From positions 7,006,001-7,070,000 of the forward strand of contig OZ020255.1 of NCBI GenBank assembly GCA_963971285.1: a stretch of 64,000 bases of DNA, in the 5' to 3' direction. This DNA is from Astropecten irregularis. Taxonomy: Eukaryota > Echinodermata > Asteroidea > Paxillosida > Astropectinidae. The position numbers and the translations under genes are program-made. The notes beneath the pieces were generated by a model. That model was not told the DNA's origin. It did not search any database and saw nothing but the letters and a program-made list of their open reading frames with translations. Of the stretch, positions 1 to 13,211 are shown piece by piece. Positions within the stretch are counted from its first letter, which is position 1. Every line of letters starts with the position of its first letter.

Positions 1-193
1 GCTCCATTGCTTTCTCGCATAACGTGTGGTGCTATACTTGGATTTTCGGCCATGAACATGACTTTGGAATTTGGCACAGCTCATGCTTTCCTGTAGAGTA
101 CATCTGGGGCTACATTTCGTGCAAGTTTCAGCTCGATTGCCTCAGTATTGAGGGAGAAATTTCAAACTCTAGCAGAAAAAAGTGTCTCCTAGT

Positions 194-3100
194 CTAAGCG
201 CAGTTTTTTTGCCGACTGCTCTGCCGTTTTGTCGCATAGCGTGTAGTGCTATACTTGGATTTTCGGCCATGAACATGACTTTGGAATTTGGCACTGCTCA
301 TACTTTCCTGTAGAGTATATCTGGGGCTACATTTCGTGCAAGTTTCAGCTCGATTGCCTAAGTATTGAGGGAAAAATTTCAAACTCTAGCAGAAAAAAGT
401 GTCTCATAGTCTAAATGCAGTTTTTCTGTCGACTGCTCTGCCGTTTGTCGCATAGCGTGTGGTGCTATACTTGGATTTTCAGCCATGAACATGACTTTGG
501 AATTTGGCTCAGCTCATACTTTCCTGTAGAGTACATCTGGGGCTACATTTCGTGCAAGTTTCAGCTCGATTGCCTCAGTATTGAGGGAGAAATTTCAAAC
601 TCTAACAGAAAAAATTGTCTCATAGTCTAAGTGCAGGGTTTTTTTTGCCGCGTGCTCTGCCGTTTTGTCGCATAGCGTGTGGTGCTATACTTGGATTTTC
701 GGCCATGAACATAACTTTGGAATTTGGCACTGCTCATACTTTCCTGTAGAGTACATCTGGGGCTACATTTCGTGCAAGTTTCAGCTCGATTGCCTCAGTA
801 TTGAGGGAGAAATTTCAAACTCTAGCAGAAAAAAGTGTCTCCTAGTCTAAGCGCAGTTTTTTTGCCGACTGCTCTGCCGTTTTGTCGCATAGCGTGTAGT
901 GCTATACTTGGATTTTCGGCCATGAACATGACTTTGGAATTTGGCACTGCTCATACTTTCCTGTAGAGTACATCTGGGGCTACATTTCGTGCAAGTTTCA
1001 GCTCGATTGCCTAAGTATTGAGGGAAAAATTTCAAACTCTAGCAGAAAAAAGTGTCTCCTAGTCTAAGCGCAGTTTTTTTGCCGCCTGCTCTGCCGTTTG
1101 TCGCATAGCGTGTGGTGCTATACTTGGATTTTCGGCCATGAACATGACTTTCTAATTTGGCACTGCTCATACTTTCCTGTAGAGTACATCTGGGGCTACA
1201 TTTCGTGCAAGTTTCAGCTCGATTGCCTCAGTATTGAGGGAGAAATTTCAAACTCTAGCAGAAAAAAGTGTCTCCTAGTCTAAGCGCAGTTTTTTTGCCG
1301 CCTGCTCTGCCGTTTGTCGCATAGCGTGTGGTGCTAAACTTGGATTTTCGGCCATGAACATGACTTTGGAATTTGGCACAGCTCATACTTTCCTGTAGAG
1401 TACATCTGGGGCTACATTTCGTGCAAGTTTCAGCTCGATTGCCTCAGTATTGAGGGATGAATTTCAAACTCTAGCAGAAAAAAGTGTCTCCTAGTCTAAG
1501 CGCAGTTTTTTTGCCGACTGCTCTGCCGTTTTGTCGCATAGCGTGTAGTGCTATACTTGGATTTTCGGCCATGAACATGACTTTGGAATTTGGCACTGCT
1601 CATACTTTCCTGTAGAGTATATCTGGGGCTACATTTCGTGCAAGTTTCAGCTCGATTGCCTAAGTATTGAGGGAAAAATTTCAAACTCTAGCAGAAAAAA
1701 GTGTCTCATAGTCTAAATGCAGTTTTTCTGTCGACTGCTCTGCCGTTTGTCGCATAGCGTGTGGTGCTATATTTGGATTTTCAGCCATGAACATGACTTT
1801 GGAATTTGGCTCAGCTCATACTTTCCTGTAGAGTACATCTGGGGCTACATTTCGTGCAAGTTTCAGCTCGATTGCCTCAGTATTGAGGGAGAAATTTCAA
1901 ACTCTAACAGAAAAAATTGTCTCATAGTCTAAGTGCAGGGTTTTTTTTGCCGCGTGCTCTGCCGTTTTGTCGCATAGCGTGTGGTGCTATACTTGGATTT
2001 TCGGCCATGAACATAACTTTGGAATTTGGCACTGCTCATACTTTCCTGTAGAGTACATCTGGGGCTACATTTCGTGCAAGTTTCAGCTCGATTGCCTCAG
2101 TATTGAGGGAGAAATTTCAAACTCTAGCAGAAAAAAGTGTCTCCTAGTCTAAGCGCAGTTTTTTTGCCGCCTGCTCTACCGTTTGTCGCATAGCGTGTGG
2201 TGCTATACTTGGATTTTCGGCCATGAACATGACTTTCTAATTTGGCACTGCTCATACTTTCCTGTAGAGTACATCTGGGGCTACATTTCGTGCAAGTTTC
2301 AGCTCGATTGCCTCAGTATTGAGGGAGAAATTTCAAACTCTAGCAGAAAAAAGTGTCTCCTAGTCTAAGCGCAGTTTTTTTGCCGCCTGCTCTGCCGTTT
2401 GTCGCATAGCGTGTGGTGCTAAACTTGGATTTTCGGCCATAAACATGACTTTGGAATTTGGCACAGCTCATACTTTCCTGTAGAGTACATCTGGGGCTAC
2501 ATTTCGTGCAAGTTTCAGCTCGATTGCCTCAGTATTGAGGGAGAAATTTCAAACTCTAGCAGAAAAAAGTGTCTCCTAGTCTAAGCGCAGTTTTTTTGCC
2601 GCCTGCTCTGCCGTTTTGTCGCATAGCGTGTGGTGCTATACTTGGATTTTCGGCCTTGAACCTGACTTTGGAATTTGGCACTGCTCATACTTTCCTGTAG
2701 AGTTTATCTGGGGCTACATTTCATGTAAGTTTCAGGACGATTGCCTCAGGATTGAGGGAGAAATTTCAAACTCTAGCAGAAAAAAGGGTCTCCTAGTCTA
2801 AGCGCAGTTTTTTTGCCGCCTGCTCTGCCGTTTGTCGCAAAGCGTGTGGTGCTATACTTGGATTTTATAAACATGACTTTCGAATTTGGCACAGCTCATA
2901 CTTTCCTGTAGAGAACATCTGGGGCTACATTTCGTGCAAGTTTCAGCTCGATTGCCTCAGTATTGAGGGAGAAATTTTAAACTCTAGCAGAAAAAAGTGT
3001 CTCCTAGTCTAAGCGCAGTTTTTTTGCCGCCTGCTCTGCCGTTTGTCGCATAGCGTGTGGTGCTATACTTGGATTTTCGGCCATGAACATGACTTTGGAA

Positions 3101-4522
3101 TTTGGCACTGCTCATACTTTCCTGCAGAGTACATCTGAGTTTACATTTCGTGCAAATTTGAGCCCGATTGCCTCAGTATTGAGGGAGAAATTACAAACTC
3201 TAGCAGAAAAAAGTGTCTCTAAGTCTAAGTGCAGTTTTTATGGCGCCTGCTCCATTGCTTTCTCGCATAACGTTTGGTGATATACTTGGATTTTCGGCCA
3301 TGAACATGACTTTGGAATTTGGCACAGCTCATGCTTTCCTGTAGAGTACATCTGGGGCTACATTTCGTGCAAGTTTCAGCTCGATTGCCTCAGTATTGAG
3401 GGATTAATTTCAAACTCTAGCAGAAAAAAGTGTCTCCTAGTCTAAGCGCAGTTTTTTTGCCGCCTGCTCTGCCGTTTGTCGCATAGCGTGTGGTGCTATA
3501 CTTGGATTTTCGGCCATGAACATGACTTTCTAATTTGGCACTGCTCATACTTTCCTGTAGAGTACATCTGGGGCTACATTTCGTGCAAGTTTCAGCTCGA
3601 TTGCCTCAGTATTGAGGGAGAAATTTCAAACTCTAGCAGAAAAAAGTGTCTCCTAGTCTAAGCGAAGTTTTTTTGCCGCCTGCTCTGCCGTTTGTCGCAT
3701 AGCGTGTGGTTCTAAACTTGGATTTTCGGCCATGAACATGACTTTGGAATTTGGCACAACTCATTCTTTCCTGTAGAGTACATCTGGGGCTACATTTCGT
3801 GCAAGTTTCAGCTCGATTGCCTCAGTATTGAGGGAGAAATTTCAAACTCTAGCAGAAAAAAGTGTCTCCTAGTCTAAGCGCAGTTTTTTTGCCGCCTGCT
3901 CTGCCGTTTGTCGCATAGCGTGTGGTGCTAAACTTGGATTTTCGGCCATGAACATGACTTTGGAATTTGGCACAGCTCATACTTTCCTGTAGAGTACATC
4001 TGGGGCTACATTTCGTGCAAGTTTCAGCTCGATTGCCTCAGTATTGAGGGAGAAATTTCAAACTCTAGCACAAAAAAGTGTCTCCTAGTCTAAGCGCAGT
4101 TTTTTTGCCGCCTGCTCTGCCGTTTGTCGCATAGCGTGTGGTGCTATACTTGGATTTTCGGCCATGAACATGACTTTGGAATTTGGCACTGCTCATAGTT
4201 TCCTGTAGAGTACATATGAGTTTACATTTCGTGCAAATTTGAGCCCGATTGCCTCAGTATTGAGGGAGAAATTACAAACTCTAGCAGAAAAAAGTGTCTC
4301 TAAGTCTAAGTGCAGTTTTTATGGCGCCTGCTCCATTGCTTTCTCGCATAACGTGTGGTGCTATACTTGGATTTTCGGCCATGAACATGACTTTGGAATT
4401 TGGCACAGCTCATGCTTTCCTGTAGAGTACATCTGGGGCTACATTTCGTGCAAGTTTCAGCTCGATTGCCTCAGTATTGAGGGAGAAATTTCAAACTCTA
4501 GCAGAAAAAAGTGTCTCCTAGT
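194..4522 (+). repeat. Satellite 1 higher-order repeat, copy A (20-monomer version)
   Basis: This block matches copy B at +10414 from 194 to about 2150 and at +10631 from about 2183 to 4522. The jump of 217 bp is exactly one monomer: the copy-B monomer at 12563-12751 has no counterpart here. Copy A is therefore the same higher-order unit minus one monomer (4329 bp instead of 4546). Markers include the 'tttataaacatgac' monomer near 2865 and the 'aagcgaagttttttt' monomer near 3660. Confidence 0.88.
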
Positions 4523-4989
4523 CTAAGCGCAGTTTTTTTGCCGACTGCTCTGCCGTTTTGTCGCATAGCGTGTAGTGCTATACTTGGATTTTCGGCCATG
4601 AACATGACTTTGGAATTTGGCACTGCTCATACTTTCCTGTAGAGTATATCTGGGGCTACATTTCGTGCAAGTTTCAGCTCGATTGCCTAAGTATTGAGGG
4701 AAAAATTTCAAACTCTAGCAGAAAAAAGTGTCTCATAGTCTAAATGCAGTTTTTCTGTCGACTGCTCTGCCGTTTGTCGCATAGCGTGTGGTGCTATACT
4801 TGGATTTTCAGCCATGAACATGACTTTGGAATTTGGCTCAGCTCATACTTTCCTGTAGAGTACATCTGGGGCTACATTTCGTGCAAGTTTCAGCTCGATT
4901 GCCTCAGTATTGAGGGAGAAATTTCAAACTCTAGCAGAAAAAAGTGTCTCCTAGTCTAAGCGCAGTTTTTTTGCCGCCTGCTCTACCGT

Positions 4990-7549
4990 TTGTCGCATAG
5001 CGTGTGGTGCTATACTTGGATTTTCGGCCATGAACATGACTTTCTAATTTGGCACTGCTCATACTTTCCTGTAGAGTACATCTGGGGCTACATTTCGTGC
5101 AAGTTTCAGCTCGATTGCCTCAGTATTGAGGGAGAAATTTCAAACTCTAGCAGAAAAAAGTGTCTCCTAGTCTAAGCGCAGTTTTTTTGCCGCCTGCTCT
5201 GCCGTTTGTCGCATAGCGTGTGGTGCTAAACTTGGATTTTCGGCCATGAACATGACTTTGGAATTTGGCACAGCTCATACTTTCCTGTAGAGTACATCTG
5301 GGGCTACATTTCGTGCAAGTTTCAGCTCGATTGCCTCAGTATTGAGGGAGAAATTTCAAACTCTAGCAGAAAAAAGTGTCTCCTAGTCTAAGCGCAGTTT
5401 TTTTGCCGCCTGCTCTGCCGTTTTGTCGCATAGCGTGTGGTGCTATACTTGGATTTTCGGCCTTGAACCTGACTTTGGAATTTGGCACTGCTCATACTTT
5501 CCTGTAGAGTTTATCTGGGGCTACATTTCATGTAAGTTTCAGGACGATTGCCTCAGGATTGAGGGAGAAATTTCAAACTCTAGCAGAAAAAAGGGTCTCC
5601 TAGTCTAAGCGCAGTTTTTTTGCCGCCTGCTCTGCCGTTTGTCGCAAAGCGTGTGGTGCTATACTTGGATTTTATAAACATGACTTTCGAATTTGGCACA
5701 GCTCATACTTTCCTGTAGAGAACATCTGGGGCTACATTTCGTGCAAGTTTCAGCTCGATTGCCTCAGTATTGAGGGAGAAATTTTAAACTCTAGCAGAAA
5801 AAAGTGTCTCCTAGTCTAAGCGCAGTTTTTTTGCCGCCTGCTCTGCCGTTTGTCGCATAGCGTGTGGTGCTATACTTGGATTTTCGGCCATGAACATGAC
5901 TTTGGAATTTGGCACTGCTCATACTTTCCTGCAGAGTACATCTGAGTTTACATTTCGTGCAAATTTGAGCCCGATTGCCTCAGTATTGAGGGAGAAATTA
6001 CAAACTCTAGCAGAAAAAAGTGTCTCTAAGTCTAAGTGCAGTTTTTATGGCGCCTGCTCCATTGCTTTCTCGCATAACGTTTGGTGATATACTTGGATTT
6101 TCGGCCATGAACATGACTTTGGAATTTGGCACAGCTCATGCTTTCCTGTAGAGTACATCTGGGGCTACATTTCGTGCAAGTTTCAGCTCGATTGCCTCAG
6201 TATTGAGGGATTAATTTCAAACTCTAGCAGAAAAAAGTGTCTCCTAGTCTAAGCGCAGTTTTTTTGCCGCCTGCTCTGCCGTTTGTCGCATAGCGTGTGG
6301 TGCTATACTTGGATTTTCGGCCATGAACATGACTTTCTAATTTGGCACTGCTCATACTTTCCTGTAGAGTACATCTGGGGCTACATTTCGTGCAAGTTTC
6401 AGCTCGATTGCCTCAGTATTGAGGGAGAAATTTCAAACTCTAGCAGAAAAAAGTGTCTCCTAGTCTAAGCGAAGTTTTTTTGCCGCCTGCTCTGCCGTTT
6501 GTCGCATAGCGTGTGGTTCTAAACTTGGATTTTCGGCCATGAACATGACTTTGGAATTTGGCACAACTCATTCTTTCCTGTAGAGTACATCTGGGGCTAC
6601 ATTTCGTGCAAGTTTCAGCTCGATTGCCTCAGTATTGAGGGAGAAATTTCAAACTCTAGCAGAAAAAAGTGTCTCCTAGTCTAAGCGCAGTTTTTTTGCC
6701 GCCTGCTCTGCCGTTTGTCGCATAGCGTGTGGTGCTAAACTTGGATTTTCGGCCATGAACATGACTTTGGAATTTGGCACAGCTCATACTTTCCTGTAGA
6801 GTACATCTGGGGCTACATTTCGTGCAAGTTTCAGCTCGATTGCCTCAGTATTGAGGGAGAAATTTCAAACTCTAGCACAAAAAAGTGTCTCCTAGTCTAA
6901 GCGCAGTTTTTTTGCCGCCTGCTCTGCCGTTTGTCGCATAGCGTGTGGTGCTATACTTGGATTTTCGGCCATGAACATGACTTTGGAATTTGGCACTGCT
7001 CATAGTTTCCTGTAGAGTACATATGAGTTTACATTTCGTGCAAATTTGAGCCCGATTGCCTCAGTATTGAGGGAGAAATTACAAACTCTAGCAGAAAAAA
7101 GTGTCTCTAAGTCTAAGTGCAGTTTTTATGGCGCCTGCTCCATTGCTTTCTCGCATAACGTGTGGTGCTATACTTGGATTTTCGGCCATGAACATGACTT
7201 TGGAATTTGGCACAGCTCATGCTTTCCTGTAGAGTACATCTGGGGCTACATTTCGTGCAAGTTTCAGCTCGATTGCCTCAGTATTGAGGGAGAAATTTCA
7301 AACTCTAGCAGAAAAAAGTGTCTCCTAGTCTAAGCGCAGTTTTTTTGCCGACTGCTCTGCCGTTTTGTCGCATAGCGTGTAGTGCTATACTTGGATTTTC
7401 GGCCATGAACATGACTTTGGAATTTGGCACTGCTCATACTTTCCTGTAGAGTATATCTGGGGCTACATTTCGTGCAAGTTTCAGCTCGATTGCCTAAGTA
7501 TTGAGGGAAAAATTTCAAACTCTAGCAGAAAAAAGTGTCTCATAGTCTA
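4990..7549 (+). repeat. Satellite 1 block repeated at a 2807-bp offset (13 monomers)
   Basis: Distinctive monomers of 2183-4742 recur exactly 2807 bp downstream: 2183 to 4990, 2616 to 5423, 3083 to 5890, 3476 to 6283, 4239 to 7046 and 4523 to 7330. The block is a second, shortened copy of the higher-order unit, with its first eight or so monomers removed. The junction monomer at 4744-4959 is a chimera: its left half matches the monomer at 1717 and its right half matches the one at 1967, locating the exchange within one repeat length. Confidence 0.88.
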
Positions 7550-10500
7550 AATGCAGTTTTTCTGTCGACTGCTCTGCCGTTTGTCGCATAGCGTGTGGTG
7601 CTATACTTGGATTTTCAGCCATGAACATGACTTTGGAATTTGGCTCAGCTCATACTTTCCTGTAGAGTACATCTGGGGCTACATTTCGTGCAAGTTTCAG
7701 CTCGATTGCCTCAGTATTGAGGGAGAAATTTCAAACTCTAACAGAAAAAATTGTCTCATAGTCTAAGTGCAGGGTTTTTTTTGCCGCGTGCTCTGCCGTT
7801 TTGTCGCATAGCGTGTGGTGCTATACTTGGATTTTCGGCCATGAACATAACTTTGGAATTTGGCACTGCTCATACTTTCCTGTAGAGTACATCTTGGGCT
7901 ACATTTCGTGCAAGTTTCAGCTCGATTGCCTCTGTATTGAGGGAGAAATTTCAAACTCTAGCAGAAAAAAGTGTCTCATAGTCAAAGTGCATTTTTTTTT
8001 TTGCCGACTGCTCTGCCGTTTTGTCGCATAGCGTGTGGTGCTATACTTGGATTTTCGGCCATGAACATGACTTTGGAATTTGGCACTGCTCATACTTTCC
8101 TGTAGAGTACATCTGAGTCTACATTTCGTGCAAGCTTCAGCTCGGTTGCCTAAGTATTGAGGGAGTAATTTCAAACTCTAGCAGAAAAAAGTGTCTCCTA
8201 GTCTAAGCGCAGTTTTTTTGCCGCCTGCTCTGCCGTTTGTCGCATAGCGTGTGGTGCTATACTTGGATTTTCGGCCATGAACATGACTTTGGAATTTGGC
8301 ACTGCTCATACTTTCCTGTAGAGTACATCTGAGTCTACATTTCGTGCAAGTTTCAGCTCGATTGCCTCAGTATTGAGGGAGAAATTTTAAACTCTAGCAG
8401 AAAAAAGTGTCTCCTAGTCTAAGCGCAGTTTTTTTGCCGCCTGCTCTGCCGTTTGTCGCATAGCGTGTGGTGCTATACTTGGATTTTCGGCCATGAACAT
8501 GACTTTCTAATTTGGCACTGCTCATACTTTCCTGTAGAGTACATCTGGGGCTACATTTCATGTAAGTTTCAGGACGATTGCCTCAGGATTGAGGGAGAAA
8601 TTTCAAACTCTAGCAGAAAAAAGGGTCTCCTAGTCTAAGCGCAGTTTTTTTGCCGACTGCTCTGCCGTTTTGTCGCATAGCGTGTGGTGCTATACTTGGA
8701 TTTTCGGCCATGAATATGACTTTGGAATTTGGCAGAGCTCATACTTTCCTGTAACTTTCCTGTAGAGTACATGTGGGGCTACATTTCGTGCAAGTTTCAG
8801 CTCGATTGCCTCAGTATTGAGGGATAAATTTCAAACTCTAGCAGAAAAAAGTGTCTCCTAGTCTAAGCGCAGTTTTTTTGCCGCCTGCTCTGCCGTTTTG
8901 TCGCATAGCGTGTGGTGCTATACTTGGATTTTCGGCCATGAACCTGACTTTGGAATTTGGCACAGCTCATACTTTCCTGTAGAGTTCATCTGGGGCTACA
9001 TTTCGTGCAAGTTTCAGCTCGATTGCCTCTGTATTGAGGGAGAAATTTCAAACTCTAGCAGAAAAAAGTGTCTCATAGTCAAAGTGCATTTTTTTTTTTG
9101 CCGACTGCTCTGCCGTTTTGTCGCATAGCGTGTGGTGCTATACTTGGATTCTCGGCCATGAACATGACTTTGGAATTTGGCACAGCTCATTCTTTCCTGT
9201 AACTTTCCTGTAGAGTACATGTGGGGCTACATTTCGTGCAAGTTTCAGCTCGATTGCCTAAGTATTGAGGGAGTAATTTCAAACTCTAGCAGAAAAAAGT
9301 GTCTCCTAGTCTAAGCGCAGTTTTTTTGCCGCCTGCTCTGCCGTTTGTCGCATAGCGTGTGGTGCTATACTTGGATTTTCGGCCATGAACATGACTTTGG
9401 AATTTGGCACTGCTCATACTTTCCTGTAGAGTACATCTGGGGCTACATTTCGTGCAAGTTTCAGCTCGATTGCCTCAGTATTGAGGGATGAATTTCAAAC
9501 TCTAGCAGAAAAAAGTGTCTCCTAGTCTAAGCGCAGTTTTTTTGCCGCCTGCTCTGCCGTTTGTCGCAAAGCGTGTGGTGCTATACTTGGATTTTCGGCC
9601 ATAAACATGACTTTCGAATTTGGCACAACTCATACTTTCCTGTAGAGAACATCTGGGGTTACGTTTCGTGCAAGTTTCAGCTCGATTGCCTCAGTATTGA
9701 GGGAGAAATTTTAAACTCTAGCAGAAAAAAGTGTCTCCTAGTCTAAGCGCAGTTTTTTTGCCGCCTGCTCTGCCGTTTGTCGCATAGCGTGTGGTGCTAT
9801 ACTTGGATTTTCGGCCATGAACATGACTTTCTAATTTGGCACTGCTCATACTTTCCTGTAGAGTACATCTGAGGCTACATTTCGTGCAAGTTTCAGCTCG
9901 ATTGCCTCAGTATTGAGGGAGAAATTTCAAACTCTAGCAGAAAAAAGTGTCTCCTAGTCTAAGCGCAGTTTTTTTGCCGCCTGCTCTGCCGTTTGTCGCA
10001 TAGCGTGTGGTGCTAAACTTGGATTTTCGGCCATGAACATGACTTTGGAATTTGGCACAGCTCATACTTTCCTGTAGAGTACATCTGGGGCTACATTTCG
10101 TGCAAGTTTCAGCTCGATTGCCTCAGTATTGAGGGAGAAATTTCAAACTCTAGCACAAAAAAGTGTCTCCTAGTCTAAGCGCAGTTTTTTTGCCGCCTGC
10201 TCTGCCGTTTGTCGCATAGCGTGTGGTGCTATACTTGGATTTTCGGCCATGAACATGACTTTGGAATTTGGCACTGCTCATAGTTTCCTGTAGAGTACAT
10301 ATGAGTTTACATTTCGTGCAAATTTGAGCCCGATTGCCTCAGTATTGAGGGAGAAATTACAAACTCTAGCAGAAAAAAGTGTCTCTAAGTCTAAGTGCAG
10401 TTTTTATGGCGCCTGCTCCATTGCTTTCTCGCATAACGTGTGGTGCTATACTTGGATTTTCGGCCATGAACATGACTTTGGAATTTGGCACAGCTCATGC

Positions 10501-10607
10501 TTTCCTGTAGAGTACATCTGGGGCTACATTTCGTGCAAGTTTCAGCTCGATTGCCTCAGTATTGAGGGAGAAATTTCAAACTCTAGCAGAAAAAAGTGTC
10601 TCCTAGT

Positions 10608-13211
10608 CTAAGCGCAGTTTTTTTGCCGACTGCTCTGCCGTTTTGTCGCATAGCGTGTAGTGCTATACTTGGATTTTCGGCCATGAACATGACTTTGGAA
10701 TTTGGCACTGCTCATACTTTCCTGTAGAGTATATCTGGGGCTACATTTCGTGCAAGTTTCAGCTCGATTGCCTAAGTATTGAGGGAAAAATTTCAAACTC
10801 TAGCAGAAAAAAGTGTCTCATAGTCTAAATGCAGTTTTTCTGTCGACTGCTCTGCCGTTTGTCGCATAGCGTGTGGTGCTATACTTGGATTTTCAGCCAT
10901 GAACATGACTTTGGAATTTGGCTCAGCTCATACTTTCCTGTAGAGTACATCTGGGGCTACATTTCGTGCAAGTTTCAGCTCGATTGCCTCAGTATTGAGG
11001 GAGAAATTTCAAACTCTAACAGAAAAAATTGTCTCATAGTCTAAGTGCAGGGTTTTTTTTGCCGCGTGCTCTGCCGTTTTGTCGCATAGCGTGTGGTGCT
11101 ATACTTGGATTTTCGGCCATGAACATAACTTTGGAATTTGGCACTGCTCATACTTTCCTGTAGAGTACATCTGGGGCTACATTTCGTGCAAGTTTCAGCT
11201 CGATTGCCTCAGTATTGAGGGAGAAATTTCAAACTCTAGCAGAAAAAAGTGTCTCCTAGTCTAAGCGCAGTTTTTTTGCCGACTGCTCTGCCGTTTTGTC
11301 GCATAGCGTGTAGTGCTATACTTGGATTTTCGGCCATGAACATGACTTTGGAATTTGGCACTGCTCATACTTTCCTGTAGAGTACATCTGGGGCTACATT
11401 TCGTGCAAGTTTCAGCTCGATTGCCTAAGTATTGAGGGAAAAATTTCAAACTCTAGCAGAAAAAAGTGTCTCCTAGTCTAAGCGCAGTTTTTTTGCCGCC
11501 TGCTCTGCCGTTTGTCGCATAGCGTGTGGTGCTATACTTGGATTTTCGGCCATGAACATGACTTTCTAATTTGGCACTGCTCATACTTTCCTGTAGAGTA
11601 CATCTGGGGCTACATTTCGTGCAAGTTTCAGCTCGATTGCCTCAGTATTGAGGGAGAAATTTCAAACTCTAGCAGAAAAAAGTGTCTCCTAGTCTAAGCG
11701 CAGTTTTTTTGCCGCCTGCTCTGCCGTTTGTCGCATAGCGTGTGGTGCTAAACTTGGATTTTCGGCCATGAACATGACTTTGGAATTTGGCACAGCTCAT
11801 ACTTTCCTGTAGAGTACATCTGGGGCTACATTTCGTGCAAGTTTCAGCTCGATTGCCTCAGTATTGAGGGATGAATTTCAAACTCTAGCAGAAAAAAGTG
11901 TCTCCTAGTCTAAGCGCAGTTTTTTTGCCGACTGCTCTGCCGTTTTGTCGCATAGCGTGTAGTGCTATACTTGGATTTTCGGCCATGAACATGACTTTGG
12001 AATTTGGCACTGCTCATACTTTCCTGTAGAGTATATCTGGGGCTACATTTCGTGCAAGTTTCAGCTCGATTGCCTAAGTATTGAGGGAAAAATTTCAAAC
12101 TCTAGCAGAAAAAAGTGTCTCATAGTCTAAATGCAGTTTTTCTGTCGACTGCTCTGCCGTTTGTCGCATAGCGTGTGGTGCTATATTTGGATTTTCAGCC
12201 ATGAACATGACTTTGGAATTTGGCTCAGCTCATACTTTCCTGTAGAGTACATCTGGGGCTACATTTCGTGCAAGTTTCAGCTCGATTGCCTCAGTATTGA
12301 GGGAGAAATTTCAAACTCTAACAGAAAAAATTGTCTCATAGTCTAAGTGCAGGGTTTTTTTTGCCGCGTGCTCTGCCGTTTTGTCGCATAGCGTGTGGTG
12401 CTATACTTGGATTTTCGGCCATGAACATAACTTTGGAATTTGGCACTGCTCATACTTTCCTGTAGAGTACATCTGGGGCTACATTTCGTGCAAGTTTCAG
12501 CTCGATTGCCTCAGTATTGAGGGAGAAATTTCAAACTCTAGCAGAAAAAAGTGTCTCCTAGTCTAAGCGCAGTTTTTTTGCGGACTGCTCTGCCGTTTTG
12601 TCGCATAGCGTGTAGTGCTATACTTGGATTTTCGGCCATGAACATGACTTTGGAATTTGGCACTGCTCATACTTTCCTGTAGAGTACATCTGGGGCTACA
12701 TTTCGTGCAAGTTTCAGCTCGATTGCCTAAGTATTGAGGGAAAAATTTCAAACTCTAGCAGAAAAAAGTGTCTCCTAGTCTAAGCGCAGTTTTTTTGCCG
12801 CCTGCTCTACCGTTTGTCGCATAGCGTGTGGTGCTATACTTGGATTTTCGGCCATGAACATGACTTTCTAATTTGGCACTGCTCATACTTTCCTGTAGAG
12901 TACATCTGGGGCTACATTTCGTGCAAGTTTCAGCTCGATTGCCTCAGTATTGAGGGAGAAATTTCAAACTCTAGCAGAAAAAAGTGTCTCCTAGTCTAAG
13001 CGCAGTTTTTTTGCCGCCTGCTCTGCCGTTTGTCGCATAGCGTGTGGTGCTAAACTTGGATTTTCGGCCATGAACATGACTTTGGAATTTGGCACAGCTC
13101 ATACTTTCCTGTAGAGTACATCTGGGGCTACATTTCGTGCAAGTTTCAGCTCGATTGCCTCAGTATTGAGGGAGAAATTTCAAACTCTAGCAGAAAAAAG
13201 TGTCTCCTAGT
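10608..13211 (+). repeat. Internal 6-monomer duplication (1302-bp period) inside the higher-order unit
   Basis: Within copy B, monomers at 10608, 10829, 11079, 11261 and 11512 recur at +1302 bp (11910, 12131, 12381, 12563 and 12814). The same period is seen in copy A (194 to 1496, 415 to 1717, 665 to 1967) and copy C (15154 to 16456). The 21-monomer unit is thus itself built around a six-monomer duplication that was present before the unit spread. Confidence 0.85.
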
